Program-made: the position numbers and the translations under genes
DNA from: Rhizomys pruinosus
Taxonomy: Eukaryota > Chordata > Mammalia > Rodentia > Spalacidae
Length of the DNA stretch: 64,000 bases
Assembly (NCBI GenBank): GCA_009823505.1
Contig: VZQC01001600.1
Span: 270,447 to 334,446, forward strand
Direction of reading: 5' to 3'
In this document: positions 11,505-22,600 of the stretch, piece after piece
Numbering within the stretch: the first letter of the stretch is position 1
How the letters are laid out: each line of letters starts with the position of its first letter
The notes under the pieces: generated by a model
Databases searched by the model: none
Told to the model about the DNA's origin: nothing
The model's input: only the letters and a program-made list of their open reading frames with translations

Positions 11505-11508
<4 letters not shown>
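11355..11508 (+). mobile_element. B2/B3 SINE, diverged
   Basis: 'cagcaagatggctgagtgggcaaaggtg ... cctgacttccacacatgtacc', ending in a long (CA)n. Confidence 0.65.
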
Positions 11509-11556
<48 letters not shown>

Positions 11557-11596
11557 AACACACACACACATAAATAAATAAATAAATAAATAAATA
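11509..11596. repeat. (CA)n and (AAAT)n microsatellites
   Basis: About 30 CA units with two interruptions, followed by 6 AAAT units. Confidence 0.96.
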
Positions 11597-11629
11597 GTAA
11601 AAAGTGCATTTTGTTTTATCTTTATTCTT

Positions 11630-11838
11630 TTATTTAATGTGTTTGAGTGTCTTGTCTGCATTTGTGTAACTGTACCCATATCATGCAAGGCCTGTGAAGT
11701 CAGAAGAAGGCATTGGATTCCCCTAGAACTACAGTTATGGACAGTTGTTATCCAGCATGTGGGTGCTGGGAATCAAATCTTAGGCCTCTGCAGGAGCAGC
11801 AGATCCTCTTAACCACTGAGCCATCTCTCCAGACCCAT
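11630..11838 (-). mobile_element. B2 SINE
   Basis: Antisense B2: 'cattggattcccctagaactacagttatggacagttgttatccagcatgtgggtgctgggaatcaaat ... aaccactgagccatctctccag'. Confidence 0.92.
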
Positions 11839-12037
11839 GAAATGCATTTTAAAAATCCATTATCTAAAAAATTAGATGTGGACTCAGCTATCTCTAGGGA
11901 TCAGTTAAACCTTCATAATTGTAGAAGCACAAACATAAAATATTCTTTAATTTTCCTTGTGTTCTCTAGAAAACGATATCATCCATTGAGGGTGACCCTG
12001 GGAAGTGAACCTTAAAAAAAAAAACAAAAAAAAACCA

Positions 12038-12350
12038 GGAGCTTGGAAGGTGACTTGGTGGGTTAGTGCTGTTGTTGCACAAGCATGAGAGCCTGACTTC
12101 AAATCTCTAGCACCCAAGTAAAAAGCTGGACATGGCCACACAGCAGCCTATAGCCTGGTACTGTGGGGGTGGGTAGAGCCAAAGAGGTCACTGGGACTTG
12201 CTATTTGCCAGCCTAAATCCAGGTTCGGGAAAAAGCTCTGTCTCAAAGGAATAAGTCAGAATGATAAAAAAAAAAAAAAAAAAAAGGCCACACAATATCC
12301 TCTTATGGGCTCCATGGGCATATATGAGCACTTGTATGTGCACACTCGCA

Positions 12351-12384
<34 letters not shown>
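12038..12384 (+). mobile_element. B3 SINE ending in (AC)n
   Basis: 'ggaaggtgacttggtgggttagtgc ... gagcctgacttcaaatctctagcaccca ... ctctgtctcaaagg', A-tail at 12265-12286, then a B2-like end and (AC)n at 12353-12384. Confidence 0.65.
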
Positions 12385-12385
<1 letters not shown>

Positions 12386-12473
12386 CAAAAAAAGAGAGAC
12401 AGAATGTACCTTATTTAATCAGGAACTTAGGAAGTCAGAAAATGTACATTTGTTTTTTAATCATTTTTTTCTT

Positions 12474-12813
12474 GTGTGTGTGTGTGTGTGTGTGTGTCTG
12501 TGTGTGCACGTGCATGCTTGCATGCGCATCTTCTTGTGTATAAATGTGGGCACACACATGGCATAGTGTGCTCTCAGAGGTCAGAGGACAACTTTGTGAG
12601 TTTATCCTCACTTTCCATCTCCTTCAGAGCAGGGTCTCTTGTTACTGCTTTGCCTGCCTGGCTCCTACTCATAGCACGCATGAATTCTCTTTTCTCTGCT
12701 TTCCATCTCACTGTAGGAGAACTAGAATTACAGGTGTATGCTACTGTGAGTTCCACTTTTTGTGGGTTCTAGGAATCCAAACTCGCTTTATCCACTGAGC
12801 CATCTCCCAGCCC
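12474..12813 (-). mobile_element. B3 SINE starting with (TG)n
   Basis: (TG)n, then antisense B3 with 'gcatagtgtgctctcagaggtcagaggacaactttgtgag ... ttccagagcagggtctc' type sequence and 'ccactgagccatctcccagccc' at its end. Confidence 0.8.
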
Positions 12814-13008
12814 AAATCTTTTTATTTTCACATTTGAAATTTCCATGCATTCACTATGCTTCAATCTAATGCTATTAATACAGGCTATTCATGTGTCTGC
12901 AGATATCACTGCATGGTAAACCAAAACTGAATATTCAAGAAAATACTTATTTGTATATTGTCCACAAATACTCAGAGGAAATTTAGTATAGTTAAATGAT
13001 TGGCACTA

Positions 13009-13012
<4 letters not shown>
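12814..13012. other. Plain sequence
   Basis: Nothing recognised. Confidence 0.3.
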
Positions 13013-13058
<46 letters not shown>

Positions 13059-13060
13059 AG
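13013..13060. repeat. (AAAT)n microsatellite
   Basis: About 12 AAAT units. Confidence 0.95.
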
Positions 13061-14242
13061 GACTGGAGGATTAGAAGGATGATAGTAAATTAAATCCCTT
13101 AAAGACCAGCTATTAAGCTGCAATTAGCATTCAAGAAAGTGGTTGGTACCTTTCTAAAATCTAGCTAATGAACAAATCTTTGTTCCTATTAAAGTTTACC
13201 TGCAGTAAAATGTGTCTGGCTGAAAATATCTCACACTTGCCTGATCCTGAAAAATGGACCAGAAATGTGTCAACATCTTCACTTTAACTAGAAGACAAAT
13301 GCCAAGAAGGTCTCCACAGCCACAGAGATGGAGCTAAAAGCCAGATCTCAGGATCCAGACTTGGAAATATTTGCCCTTGAACTTGACCTTCCAAATATAG
13401 TCAACTTCTGAAAAAATGGCATGAACTCCTCCCCTGTTAATTCTCCCCCTGTCAATGCATTGGGCGCCTCCTTTCCTATTCATTCCACTCCACAATCTAG
13501 TCAGTCTCCACTATTAACTGCTGTCATGACAGCCAAATTACCACCTGTCTTTTGCCCATTTACACTTTCTGAATATTTTCTTCTTATTTTTATTGGTCTA
13601 ACTCCTATGAAGAGTGGTTGGAGATTGAGAAGGAAGATATTATTTATCCACTTAATATTTGATACTATAAAAGTATTTATTTCTGTACTCAATTGTGCTC
13701 CTCAAAACCAACAGGTACCACCCACTCGCACTGAGTCCTCTTTCATTAAACACTAAATGACTGAGAAAGTGCCAGAGAAAACTCAACCCCTATCCTTCAC
13801 ACCATGCTGAGCTCACTGGTCTAGGAAAAATTAGCATATCTTGAATTTAACTTTTATTCTATTTTTACATCTATATATTATATATGAAAATGTCATATGC
13901 CTTAAAAATTGCTACTAGAACAAATTATAACACAAAGCACTTACATAGCGTTTTTGTTTGGGGAGATAATTTAAGTTTATTGCCGTTATGTTAGTAGAAG
14001 GAAAAGCCTTAACAGGGTTAATCATCTTCCACAAGCCATGTGATTCATTGTGGTACTGGGTGGCAAAAATGCAACATAGGGATGCCACTCAAAAGGAAAA
14101 GCCACCTAATCTATTTATACAGAGTAGAGCTGGCTGTGCATGGTTTATTATTGTTGCCAAGGAAACTGTAAAACAAATAAACAAAAACATCAAAGTGCTA
14201 GGACAAATTTCCAAGATATAACCCTGCTCAAAAGATAAATCT
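13061..14242. other. Plain sequence, nothing recognised
   Basis: About 1.2 kb. The 111-codon frame at 13421-13756 begins with a repeated Asn-Ser-Pro-Pro-Val motif but has no recognisable relative. I do not call it a gene. Confidence 0.4.
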
Positions 14243-14460
14243 CAGACTGGAGAGATGGATTAGCTGTTAAGTGTTCTTGCTGCTCTTACAGAAGACACTA
14301 GTTTGATTCCCAGCACCCATGTCAAGGGGCTTACAACTACCGGTAACTCTAGCTCCAGAGGATCCCACACCCTTTTCCTTCCTCCTTGGGCAACTGCATT
14401 CACAGGCCACACTTCCATACAGATGCACATATACATGGAAATAAAAATAAATCTTATTTT
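14243..14460 (+). mobile_element. B2 SINE
   Basis: 'cagactggagagatggattagctgttaagtg ... gtttgattcccagcacccatgtc ... gtaactctagctccagaggatcc ... aaataaaaataaatctt'. Confidence 0.92.
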
Positions 14461-14714
14461 TCAAAAATGTAAATGTTATTTATTTCATGGTTTATGGGCT
14501 AGCAGAAATCTAGTCCTGCTAATAAAACAGTTTACTGTGTCTGCCCCTGGGAGGCAAGGTTCGTTAGTGATGATGAACTTCGTTCCTGCTGGGTTCTGCT
14601 GCTGATTATGCTTTATTACCTGACCCTCAGAACCAAAGAATTTTCACAAAGAGGAGGGAAGCTATGGTTCTCATTTGCCTGATCAATGATGTTTTGTCAT
14701 AGTTTAGATGAAGT

Positions 14715-15050
14715 TGACAAGAGGGACATTTGCATTTGCAGATAAATGGTTGGAACTAGATATCATCATGTTAAGCAAAATGAGCTATACTCAGGAAGTG
14801 TTGAATCCTTTTTCTCAGATTAGGAATCTATAATAGATACATGATATATATGATCTTATTAGATGTAAAGGTTATATATGAGCTTAAGACTATTATATAT
14901 GATACTGTACATATAGATGTTTTGTGACCTGGAAGTAGAAGGAAAACTGTGTGAGAGGAAAGGCCTGAATGGAAAGAAGAACACAAGAAAGCAATGACAG
15001 AAGACAGATAAATGCTTACATGCTTTCTCTTATGGCTCGTGCTAGGAATC
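14715..15050 (+). mobile_element. Old LINE-1 3' fragment
   Basis: 'cagataaatggttggaactagatatcatcatgttaagcaaaatgagc' matches the ORF2 C-terminal coding end (KWLELEVIML-like), followed by degraded 3' UTR. Confidence 0.6.
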
Positions 15051-15051
15051 G

Positions 15052-15052
<1 letters not shown>

Positions 15053-15106
<54 letters not shown>
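15053..15106. repeat. (GA)n microsatellite
   Basis: About 25 uninterrupted GA units after a short GT run. Confidence 0.97.
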
Positions 15107-15109
<3 letters not shown>

Positions 15110-15929
15110 GAAGCAAAAGAGGGACTACTCTCAGGATAAAGATGACTGTTGACAGGCTAGAAAAGGAGAAACAGGGAAGAGAGATGAATGTGAGCAAAGC
15201 ACAAAGTGTAATGATGTAGATGCATGGAAACGTCACAATGAAACTGATTATTTCATACCCATATCATTTTTAAATGAAAAGTACTCTTGGTCAGTATATA
15301 TCTGCTTAGTATGACTCTGGATGACAGAAGTTTACAAGGTGTTTAAGCATATTTATTGATTACCAGGTAGCCCTAAAGCAACAGGAGAGAAGGAAACCAA
15401 ACAAACAAAATGTCAATGCATTTCTCTGAGATATGCCATGAATTTAAAACATGGTGTGAGACTCCAAATTTCAGTTACTCTTGAGTAAGTTCTACAAAAC
15501 AAAATTTGTCCTCCTACAACTGACAGACCTCAACATTTCTTCCATAACCAAGAAATATACACTCACTGTTTACTCTCTGGAAAGCCTGGCATCGAAGCAT
15601 CCGTGAGAAGGATGAGGTCTTAGCTCTCATAGAACAGGTGTTGTTTAATGATTTTATGGACCACTCTGAAGTTGGCATGCTTCTGTGATAATCAAAGATG
15701 GAAAGATCTTACAGGTAGAACATACTCCAATTGTGCCTCGTTGTGTAGTCCTTCAGGTCAGTGGTTCTGAAATTTCAGTGTGTCTCAGAATCATTTGGGA
15801 GTCTTGAAAAGAGTTCAGTAGGTATGGGTAGAGCACAATGGTTTGTTTCTAAGGCGTCTCCAAGGTCGATTAGTGCTACCTGCCTGGGATATGCAAATTT
15901 TGGCTTTCCTTGATTAAGTTCATGCTTCC
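15107..15929. other. Plain sequence, nothing recognised
   Basis: No gene or repeat recognised. Confidence 0.35.
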
Positions 15930-16075
15930 TTTGCACACCCACAGTGGCTTGTCAGTGACAATAATTCCAGCTCCGGAGGATCCGATGCTTCCTCTGTCCT
16001 ATACAGACACTTGCATACATGTGGTGCATATTCATATGCTTTGGCATGTACACATACACATAAATAAAATTAATG
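15930..16075 (+). mobile_element. B2 SINE, 5' truncated
   Basis: 'gtcagtgacaataattccagctccggaggatccgatgc ... tgtacacatacacataaataaaatt'. Confidence 0.75.
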
Positions 16076-16145
16076 AATATTCCATTTAATTATTAACCAT
16101 TAACCTTCAAAAGAGAAAATGAATTATTTTCTAAAACCTTTAAAT

Positions 16146-16380
16146 GTGGGGATGTAGAGACGGCTCAACAGGTAAGAACACTGGATGCTCTTGAACAGAA
16201 ACCGGGATCAATACCCAGCACCAGCATGGCCACCAACAACCTTCTACAGCTCCAGGCCCACAGGATCCAACACCCTCTTCTGACCTCCACAGGCATTGCA
16301 TGGCACAGGGGCACCTATCTACATGCCAGCATTATATTCATGAACATAAAATAAAAGTAATAAATAAAATAATTTTTAAA
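16146..16380 (+). mobile_element. B2 SINE
   Basis: 'gggatgtagagacggctcaacaggtaagaac ... atacccagcaccagcatggcc ... caacaccctcttctgacctccacaggcattg ... acataaaataaaag'. Confidence 0.9.
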
Positions 16381-17407
16381 TGTACAGCAATGTCCTACAT
16401 GACAATGATTCTTCAAAGTTAAAGCTGACACTCAAACATTACAAATGGCAAAAATGTGATTTTTTTTACAAAGAAAAGCTATAATAAAAAGATATAAATG
16501 TGGTCAATTATAATAGTGTCCTCTATTACTAAAAGAAAAATAATGAAACTTTTAATGTGTCCTTAAAAATACAGTTGAATTTATAGCCCTTGAAAATAAA
16601 ATTATCCTATAACCATTTAAGTTTTAAATACTTAGCTATAAATGCCAAGTGTAAATGACTATAAATTTGTCATTAACAAACTTTTCTCACTTGTGGCCCT
16701 CTTCATACTTAAAACATTCATTTTGCCTAAAGCCTATGAGGACCCTGTATCAGAAAAAGTTAAAAGGACACAGACCATTTCTGAGAGGAAATTGTTACAC
16801 ATATACCATATCCTTTCTCCCTTATTTGTGTTAACCTCCTCTTTAGGCTTCCTCCTACATAACAGTTTTTGGGATGACAGCTCATTTTCCCACAGGTAAA
16901 GCAACTCTTATGCATCCCCAGACCAAGCTGTAGAACTCACAATTGACTTTTATCATTGTAGAATCTCCACTGACAGCTTGGCCTTCAGTATGTCTACATC
17001 AATGTTGAGACAACACTTAAATTTCTTTTCTCCTTCCTTAAACCCAAACTCCTTGGAATTAGGCACCAGAAAGTATCTCCAAACAACAAAATGTAGAAAT
17101 ATTGTATGTACACTCTTTGCCCATATGCTTTAAAATCATGGTGAATTTGAAGGCCTCATACATGTGTATTGTAATGACATAAATGAGTTTTCCTTATAAA
17201 CTCCTTGAATCATAAATCCTTATAAATATCATTATCATATTTAATTAAAACTAATCAATAATATTAGCTCAAGTTCTATGTAAAAGTTCATGTGTGCCCA
17301 TCCTTTAGATTACAGGATGGAAATAACAGTGAGCTGTTGGTGGGACTATCCTAAGTTCTTCTGGCCATACCTGTCCATACTAGTATCACACTACTAAATG
17401 CTCATTT
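16381..17407. other. Plain AT-rich sequence, nothing recognised
   Basis: The 85-codon frame at 16642-16899 has no recognisable similarity. Confidence 0.4.
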
Positions 17408-17560
17408 TATAGGGACCAGCAGGATGATTCAGAGGTTGAAGTTTAAGTCACATAGCCCATATAAACATGTAAAGAGAGAATTTATTTCACAGAGTTGTCC
17501 TTTGACCTCCATACATGTACCATATCATACAGATTTCTGAATATATGCATCACAAAATAA
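17408..17560 (+). mobile_element. B2/B3 SINE, strongly diverged
   Basis: 'gggaccagcaggatgattcagaggttg ... gttgtcctttgacctccatacatgtacc'. Confidence 0.5.
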
Positions 17561-17660
17561 TTTTTAAACTTTTAACTTTGAAGAATGATGGTTATTTCAC
17601 CTACTTCCTTTTTCTATATGAAGTAGAAAAATACATAGTTGTCAAACTTATGTTAAAATG

Positions 17661-18432
17661 AATTGGCTATTGGCTCTCCCCTTGGAGAAATAACCCATGG
17701 CTGATGCCACAAGCTTACATCCTCTACAGGTTAGATGTTATAAGCCACAGTAAGACCCTGTCATATTTAACAGGGGGGGAAAATTGTAATTCATGGATTA
17801 ACATATCCAAACATGTGTCTATGCTAAAGTAACCTACCATAACTATTAGTGCTGCTTAAATACCTATATATCTAATTGCTTGTTCTTCATTAGTAGGATC
17901 GAAAGGTTATTCCTGGACAAACTGTCAGCCCATGAAAGGAAACAGCCAGAATTGACCAGAGTCCAAGTCAACAGCTCCAGAGAGAGTGGACTGTTTTACC
18001 TCTCATCCACCTGTGCCCCTTTTCTAAGCCTAGGGAACAACCTGCGGAAGAGGGGGCGTGGTAGAATGTAAGGGCTGCGATTGGGGTGAATGGTGAAACT
18101 ACAGCAATGTAGTCTGGACACTCATTTGATCAACTTGATTGAACAAACAACCTGTCACCCCCCACTGGATGGTGGGGCTGTAGGTGTTTGGGCACAACAG
18201 CCTGCAGATAGGTTTTGCATGAAGGATGCTTGTACTCATGGATTATCACTTATAGCTAAAAATGAAAAAAAAAACTGAGAGAAAGATGCAGGACAGTTAT
18301 GGCAGAATGCATGATCTGGGATGGGGTGGGGTGGTGGGGGAAGGGAAAGGGAAATATGCCTGAACTGAATTGGAAAATGATGTATGAAATGCACAAAGCA
18401 TCAATAAAAAAAATTTTAAAAAAAAATAAAAG
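17661..18432 (+). mobile_element. LINE-1 3' UTR and tail
   Basis: A 5'-truncated L1. It includes 'cggaagagggggcgtggtagaatgtaagggctgcg', a G-rich block (18319-18355) and the terminal 'cctgaactgaattggaaaatgatgtatgaaatgcacaaagcatcaataaaa' plus A-tail. The first 600 bases are closely repeated at 52045-52676; the tail recurs at 34990-35150 and 48340-48535. Confidence 0.85.
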
Positions 18433-18439
18433 GTGAGCC

Positions 18440-18612
18440 TGGGGCGGGAGAGACGGCCTAGCAGTTAAGAGCGCCGACTGCTCTTGCAGAGGACCCGGGT
18501 TCGATCCCCAGCACCTATGTTGGAAGCTCACAACTGCCCATAACTTCAGCCTCAGAGCTACTGATGTATCTTCTGGCATCTGAGGGGACCCAAACGCATG
18601 TCAGACACACAC

Positions 18613-18614
<2 letters not shown>
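18440..18614 (+). mobile_element. B2 SINE, fairly young
   Basis: 'ggcgggagagacggcctagcagttaagagcgccgactgctcttgcagaggacccgggttcgatccccagcacc' retains an intact tRNA-like A/B box with CpGs; ends in (GATA)n. Confidence 0.93.
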
Positions 18615-18652
<38 letters not shown>

Positions 18653-18653
18653 T
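18615..18653. repeat. (GATA)n microsatellite
   Basis: Nine GATA units at the B2 tail. Confidence 0.95.
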
Positions 18654-18953
18654 AAATGATATAGAATAGATAAAAAAGAATAAAATAATATTTTTTCAAA
18701 AAGAAAATGCTTGTGCTTAACTGACTTTCCTCTCTAAGAAGAGGAGAAAAATTTTTAAATTTGCAGTCTCACCAGAAATCTTTCTAAGTGACTTAAGTCT
18801 TGGCCAGAAGATTCAATTTGCTTTCAAGATAGCCATGAGAAGCCAAGAAAGTGAAGGCCAAACCAAGATGCCGGTTTTCAGAAATCAAGTTCAGAATACC
18901 ACCAAGTTTGGTATATGTTTTATGTCCCCAGATATTCCTGAAAAAAAAAAAAA

Positions 18954-18957
<4 letters not shown>

Positions 18958-18999
<42 letters not shown>
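18958..18999. repeat. (AT)n microsatellite
   Basis: About 20 AT units after an A13 run. Confidence 0.95.
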
Positions 19000-19000
<1 letters not shown>

Positions 19001-19265
19001 CTTTTTGTGTTTTGTTTTAATCCTTTGCTGATCCTGCCTTGACAATAAACTGTAACCATTTCAGAAAGGATGCAGTGGCTTTTACAGCTCTGCAGTAGGA
19101 CATGGTGTTTTGAGTGCACTCCACTCAGCATCCCCTCCAAAGTGATCTGATAACACACTTATACCTTGTTTGACTTCCTCTGCTTGCTTTTCTCTTACTA
19201 GTTGTGAATATAGGAACAAACCAACCAAAGGACATCAGAATAAATTGTATCAAAGACGGGTTATT

Positions 19266-19478
19266 GGGCCTGGAGAGACAGTTCAGAGATTAAGAGTGCT
19301 GCCCTTGCAGCGGATCTAAGTTCAGTCCCCACCATCTATAATGGGCAGCTCACAACCACCTAGAAATCCAATATAGGAGACCTGACACTTTCTTCTTGCC
19401 TCCAGATGCACTAGAACGCAGACGCACATGCTCACATCAGGCACATTTGTATACACATAAAAACAAATAAAAGAAAAT
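19266..19478 (+). mobile_element. B2 SINE
   Basis: 'gggcctggagagacagttcagagattaagagtgctgcccttgcagcgg ... gttcagtccccaccatc ... acacataaaaacaaataaaag'. Confidence 0.9.
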
Positions 19479-19653
19479 ATGAGTTGAGCTGGACAATGGC
19501 CAAAACAACAAAAGCAAAGAATGCCGTCTACATTATTCCACTCTGACACTTCCCCCTCCCTCCTCTGGAGACCTTCCAGTATCCTGACCACAGATATCCT
19601 TCATTGGCAGCAGCTGCTTAACTCAATGCTCTGCAGATTTCACCACTCTTAGT

Positions 19654-19770
19654 GGGGGAAGGGGAGGGAGGGGGAGAGGGAGAGGGAGAAGGAGAGGGAG
19701 GAGAGGGAGAGGGAGAGGGAGAGGGAGAGGGAGAGGGAGAGGGAGAGGGAGAGGGAGAGGGAGAGGGAGA
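19654..19770. repeat. (GGGAGA)n purine tract
   Basis: About 117 bases of pure purine with a G-rich hexamer period; it marks the lower edge of the repeat-poor island. Confidence 0.96.
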
Positions 19771-21712
19771 CAAAAGGGAGTCCCTACAGGTTTCTTACAG
19801 TGAGTGATGTGGGAAAAGTCCCTTCAGGGTTTGGAATATCTTTCTAAAATAGAGCAATATGAACGTTTTTCAGTATTTGAATATTTCCAGAGTCCTAAAC
19901 TGGGTTATTATTATCTTCAGGCCAATACAATTCCACAAGGGAAGTTGATTTTAAATCATCAGACAGTATCTTTAACAGCGAGGGAGAAATTAACTGTGAA
20001 AAGTGACTGAAACCAGCACTCTAAAACATTAGTGTCTTTTCAGCCCCAATACACCATAGCTTCCCAAACCTTTCTCAATCTTGGCATTTTTTTCTCTTAG
20101 GTTGTTATTGCATTTTGCTCACAGGCTAATGCATTACCTAAATATAGACAGCCATTTTTAGTATAAATTCCAAAACCCATAAATGTTTCATAATTGAGGA
20201 CATAATTCGCAGTAAGAGAGCTTTTCCACTTATCCCTTTTTATGGTTGCAAATTGGAAAATACTCAAGTAATTTCTCCCTTAATAGTTCAATGCTGGCAA
20301 CTATGCCGACTTTATGAACCTCACAAGAATCTTTTGCTCCCCACAGCAATATGGGGGGTACAGAAAATAACTTAACTTTCATAATTAACCAAATCACCCA
20401 GAGCCTTGATTCAAGATTCTTTCATTAAGCCATTAATATAACACATTTCTAAGTGGTAGGTCATCCAGTTTTTATGATACTTTTCACTTCAATTCAATGG
20501 CTGCAGTCAGAATAAAAAGCCTACAGCTGCAAGATCAGCAAGACGAAGAAAATCTCTTATTCTACAAACAACTTTTTCTGCTCTACAGTTTGTCTAAGAG
20601 CATTCAATGCCAGAGAATTAAAAAGTGTAGTGACTTTTGAATCCCAGAAAGTATAATGCATTAGTACCCACCCAATAAAGAAAAAGCAAGTGAAACACAT
20701 GGTTCTTGAGACCAAAAGGCTTAAACAGAAAGCCACTGGTCATTTTATAGTTTTCCAGACAAACATAGATAGTTTGTAATTCTATTACACTTTTCAGACT
20801 CCAACACATATTTCCTACTAGAGTTTATATATCATAATGCGGAATGGCATATATTTCACTTCTTGGCATTGTTCAGTAGTCGTATGCTTATATAATTGAC
20901 AAATGTAGGGCTCTTATATGCAAAGAACAATTTAAATCCTAAAGCTCAACATTTCATTTCTAAACTTGGACACAGTACAGAAAACCAACGCTGAAAAAAG
21001 ATTCTGCCTTGGCCATTACAGAGTTTGTAAATTATCTGAATTTGGACTTTCCATTACTTCAGTTAACTCTCTCTGTTTCTATATTACAAGAGAGTAATTA
21101 TATATCACTGAATGTATCCTGGATACTTCAGTGTCTTTAAAGCATAACTACTGATAAATAGAGTAAAATGTGCAGTTCATAGTCTATTTATTGCTAAAAG
21201 ACTCAGAAACAGGGCAGGAAAGTTCATCAGAAAGCAATATTGCTGAAAATTATACTCCATTTATAATTACAGTTAATGCAGTATTGTCAAAGGCCAGAGA
21301 TACACCCCCCCAAAGTCTATAAATCAGAAAATGCCAGGTTTCTTGGATTCCAGCCTCTCAGTAAAAATGTTTGACAGGTGACAATAACTGAGTATGACCC
21401 ATAGGATTACCAAGTATCTTTATAAAAGTTTGAGAGGAAACCATCATCACTTTAACTCAAGATGCTAAATAATCATACAGACATTAATCCGGGAGATAAA
21501 CAACAAAATGTGTCAATGCAAGACTGGAAAGAGGATCATTCTAAGTCTGAATGAGAGTGATAGAAACATCACTTAGAACAGAAAACAAAAGTCTGAGTTT
21601 TCCTAATTTACTTTCAACCAATTGTTTTCAGAAAAATCTCAAACTTGATTAAATATGGAGTTACACAGTGGGTCCAGTCATGTCGTGTCACTGGTTCTGA
21701 GTCACATCTCAA

Positions 21713-21716
<4 letters not shown>

Positions 21717-21770
<54 letters not shown>

Positions 21771-21771
21771 A
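21717..21771. repeat. (AT)n(GA)n microsatellite
   Basis: About 15 AT units then 12 GA units. Confidence 0.95.
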
Positions 21772-22293
21772 GGAGCATAACCTTTTTCCTATATAGCCAT
21801 TTACAGGGTAAAGCAACTTAGTACAAACACCAGTTCAGTGCTCACAATAAAGAATTCACTTTTCTCTGGCCAGTCAAAAACTCTAAAACACACATGAATA
21901 TAAGATACTGTGTCCGTGTTTATATTCGTTGTAATATTTTCTGTTTCTGTTTCAAGCAGTTCACAAATTCCTCACCAGTTCCATCTAGAGAACTGATATG
22001 GATAGAAACTCTTCTAGTCATTTTTCTAAAGTTTATTCCTGAAACATGCCATAGATAGATTCTTAGTCAAAAAATAAAAAAGCCAGTCATCAGGATTAAA
22101 AATGTTCTATGGAAAACTACTGCCTCCAGTCCACACACATAAGAAAACACAGCCAAACTCTTTCTAGCCTTCAGATGAAACTCAAACGAACCAGGTATCT
22201 CCACTAGCAGTGCCCTGCTGCACCAGTGCCCGCAAGAGAGTTTGATGCGTGAAAACACCTGTGCAAAATCAAAGGACAGCAACAAAAACCAGG

Positions 22294-22299
22294 TCCTAC
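22294..22299 (-). promoter_or_regulatory. Dpp10: Splice donor of the Dpp10 first exon
   Basis: On the minus strand the exon ends ATCAAG and the intron begins GTAGGA. This fits the donor consensus (AG|GTRRG) except for G at +5, which is present as the fifth intron base. It fixes the 3' boundary of the exon at 22300. Confidence 0.85.
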
Positions 22300-22359
22300 C
22301 TTGATGGTTTTGGAAGGCTGACACTTGATGTGATGCGACACGCTAGCCGTTTGGTTCAT
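22300..22359 (-). CDS. Dpp10: Dpp10 alternative first coding exon (20 codons)
   Basis: Read on the minus strand from 22359 to 22300 this encodes MNQTASVSHHIKCQPSKTIK, exactly the N terminus I remember for a long isoform of dipeptidyl peptidase-like 10. DPP10 is a catalytically inactive single-pass type II membrane glycoprotein that binds Kv4 channel alpha subunits and alters their trafficking and gating. These residues are the variable cytosolic tail before the shared transmembrane exon. The ATG has A at -3, and an in-frame TGA lies two codons upstream, so the start is fixed. The last codon AAG abuts GTAGGA on the minus strand, a good splice donor. Sixty coding bases give a phase 0 intron, as needed for swapping first exons onto a common exon 2. 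I saw no exon 2 sequence in the window, consistent with the very large introns of this gene. Identification is by memory of the protein; the match covers all 20 residues. Confidence 0.92.
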
Positions 22360-22600
22360 ATTTCAGGACCCTGGACAGCACACACCCACAGGCTGAGAAG
22401 AGTCAGAGATCAGGTCTCTCTGCTGGACTTCAGCAGGGGGCTGCTTCTGTTGCTGCTGCTCCTGCTGCTGCTCCTGCTGCTGCTGTCTTGCTCTGCGGGT
22501 TGAAACGCTGTCAGCCTGGAGGGATCTGCAGCTCACTTAGCCCTAAATAAAGCATTTACTTGGTTCATCATTTTCGGAGCTCTTGGCGATAGAGGATAGA
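22360..22600 (-). promoter_or_regulatory. Dpp10: 5' UTR and probable promoter side of Dpp10 first exon
   Basis: This is the sequence upstream of the Dpp10 ATG on the minus strand. There is no other ATG in about 140 bases before the start codon. It contains a CAG-rich tract (22441-22485) and, at 22543-22550, a weak TATA-like TTATTTAG on the minus strand that could place a start site near 22515. The real transcription start cannot be read from sequence alone. No CpG island is evident, as expected for a brain-restricted alternative promoter. Confidence 0.5.
22441..22485. repeat. Imperfect CTG/CAG trinucleotide tract
   Basis: Fifteen triplets, mostly CTG on the plus strand with CTT, TTG and CTC interruptions. 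On the minus (Dpp10 sense) strand it reads CAG/CAA/GAG and lies about 80 bases upstream of the Dpp10 ATG, so it would be transcribed in the 5' UTR if the start site is upstream of it. The plus-strand reading gives a poly-leucine run that I do not regard as coding. Confidence 0.9.

Larger units (their letters stand above)
1..22299 (-). other. Dpp10: Inferred intron 1 of the Dpp10 alternative isoform
   Basis: Everything below the splice donor is downstream of the first exon on the Dpp10 sense (minus) strand. No DPP10 coding exon was recognised here on either strand. The stretch holds only interspersed repeats, microsatellites and unremarkable AT-rich sequence, consistent with a very long first intron. 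This is an inference from the exon identity. Confidence 0.75.
19775..22299. other. Repeat-poor stretch next to the Dpp10 exon
   Basis: About 2.5 kb with no SINE, LINE or LTR that I can recognise; only a short (AT)n(GA)n tract at 21717-21771 interrupts it. Every neighbouring 2.5 kb in the window carries several insertions. Proximity to the Dpp10 exon suggests regulatory constraint, but I see no further exon in it. Confidence 0.6.

Noticed and set aside
22249..22503. Plus-strand 84-codon frame with a 15-leucine run resembling a signal peptide
   Set aside because: The leucines come from the CTG repeat, and the frame overlaps the Dpp10 exon on the other strand. No family similarity.
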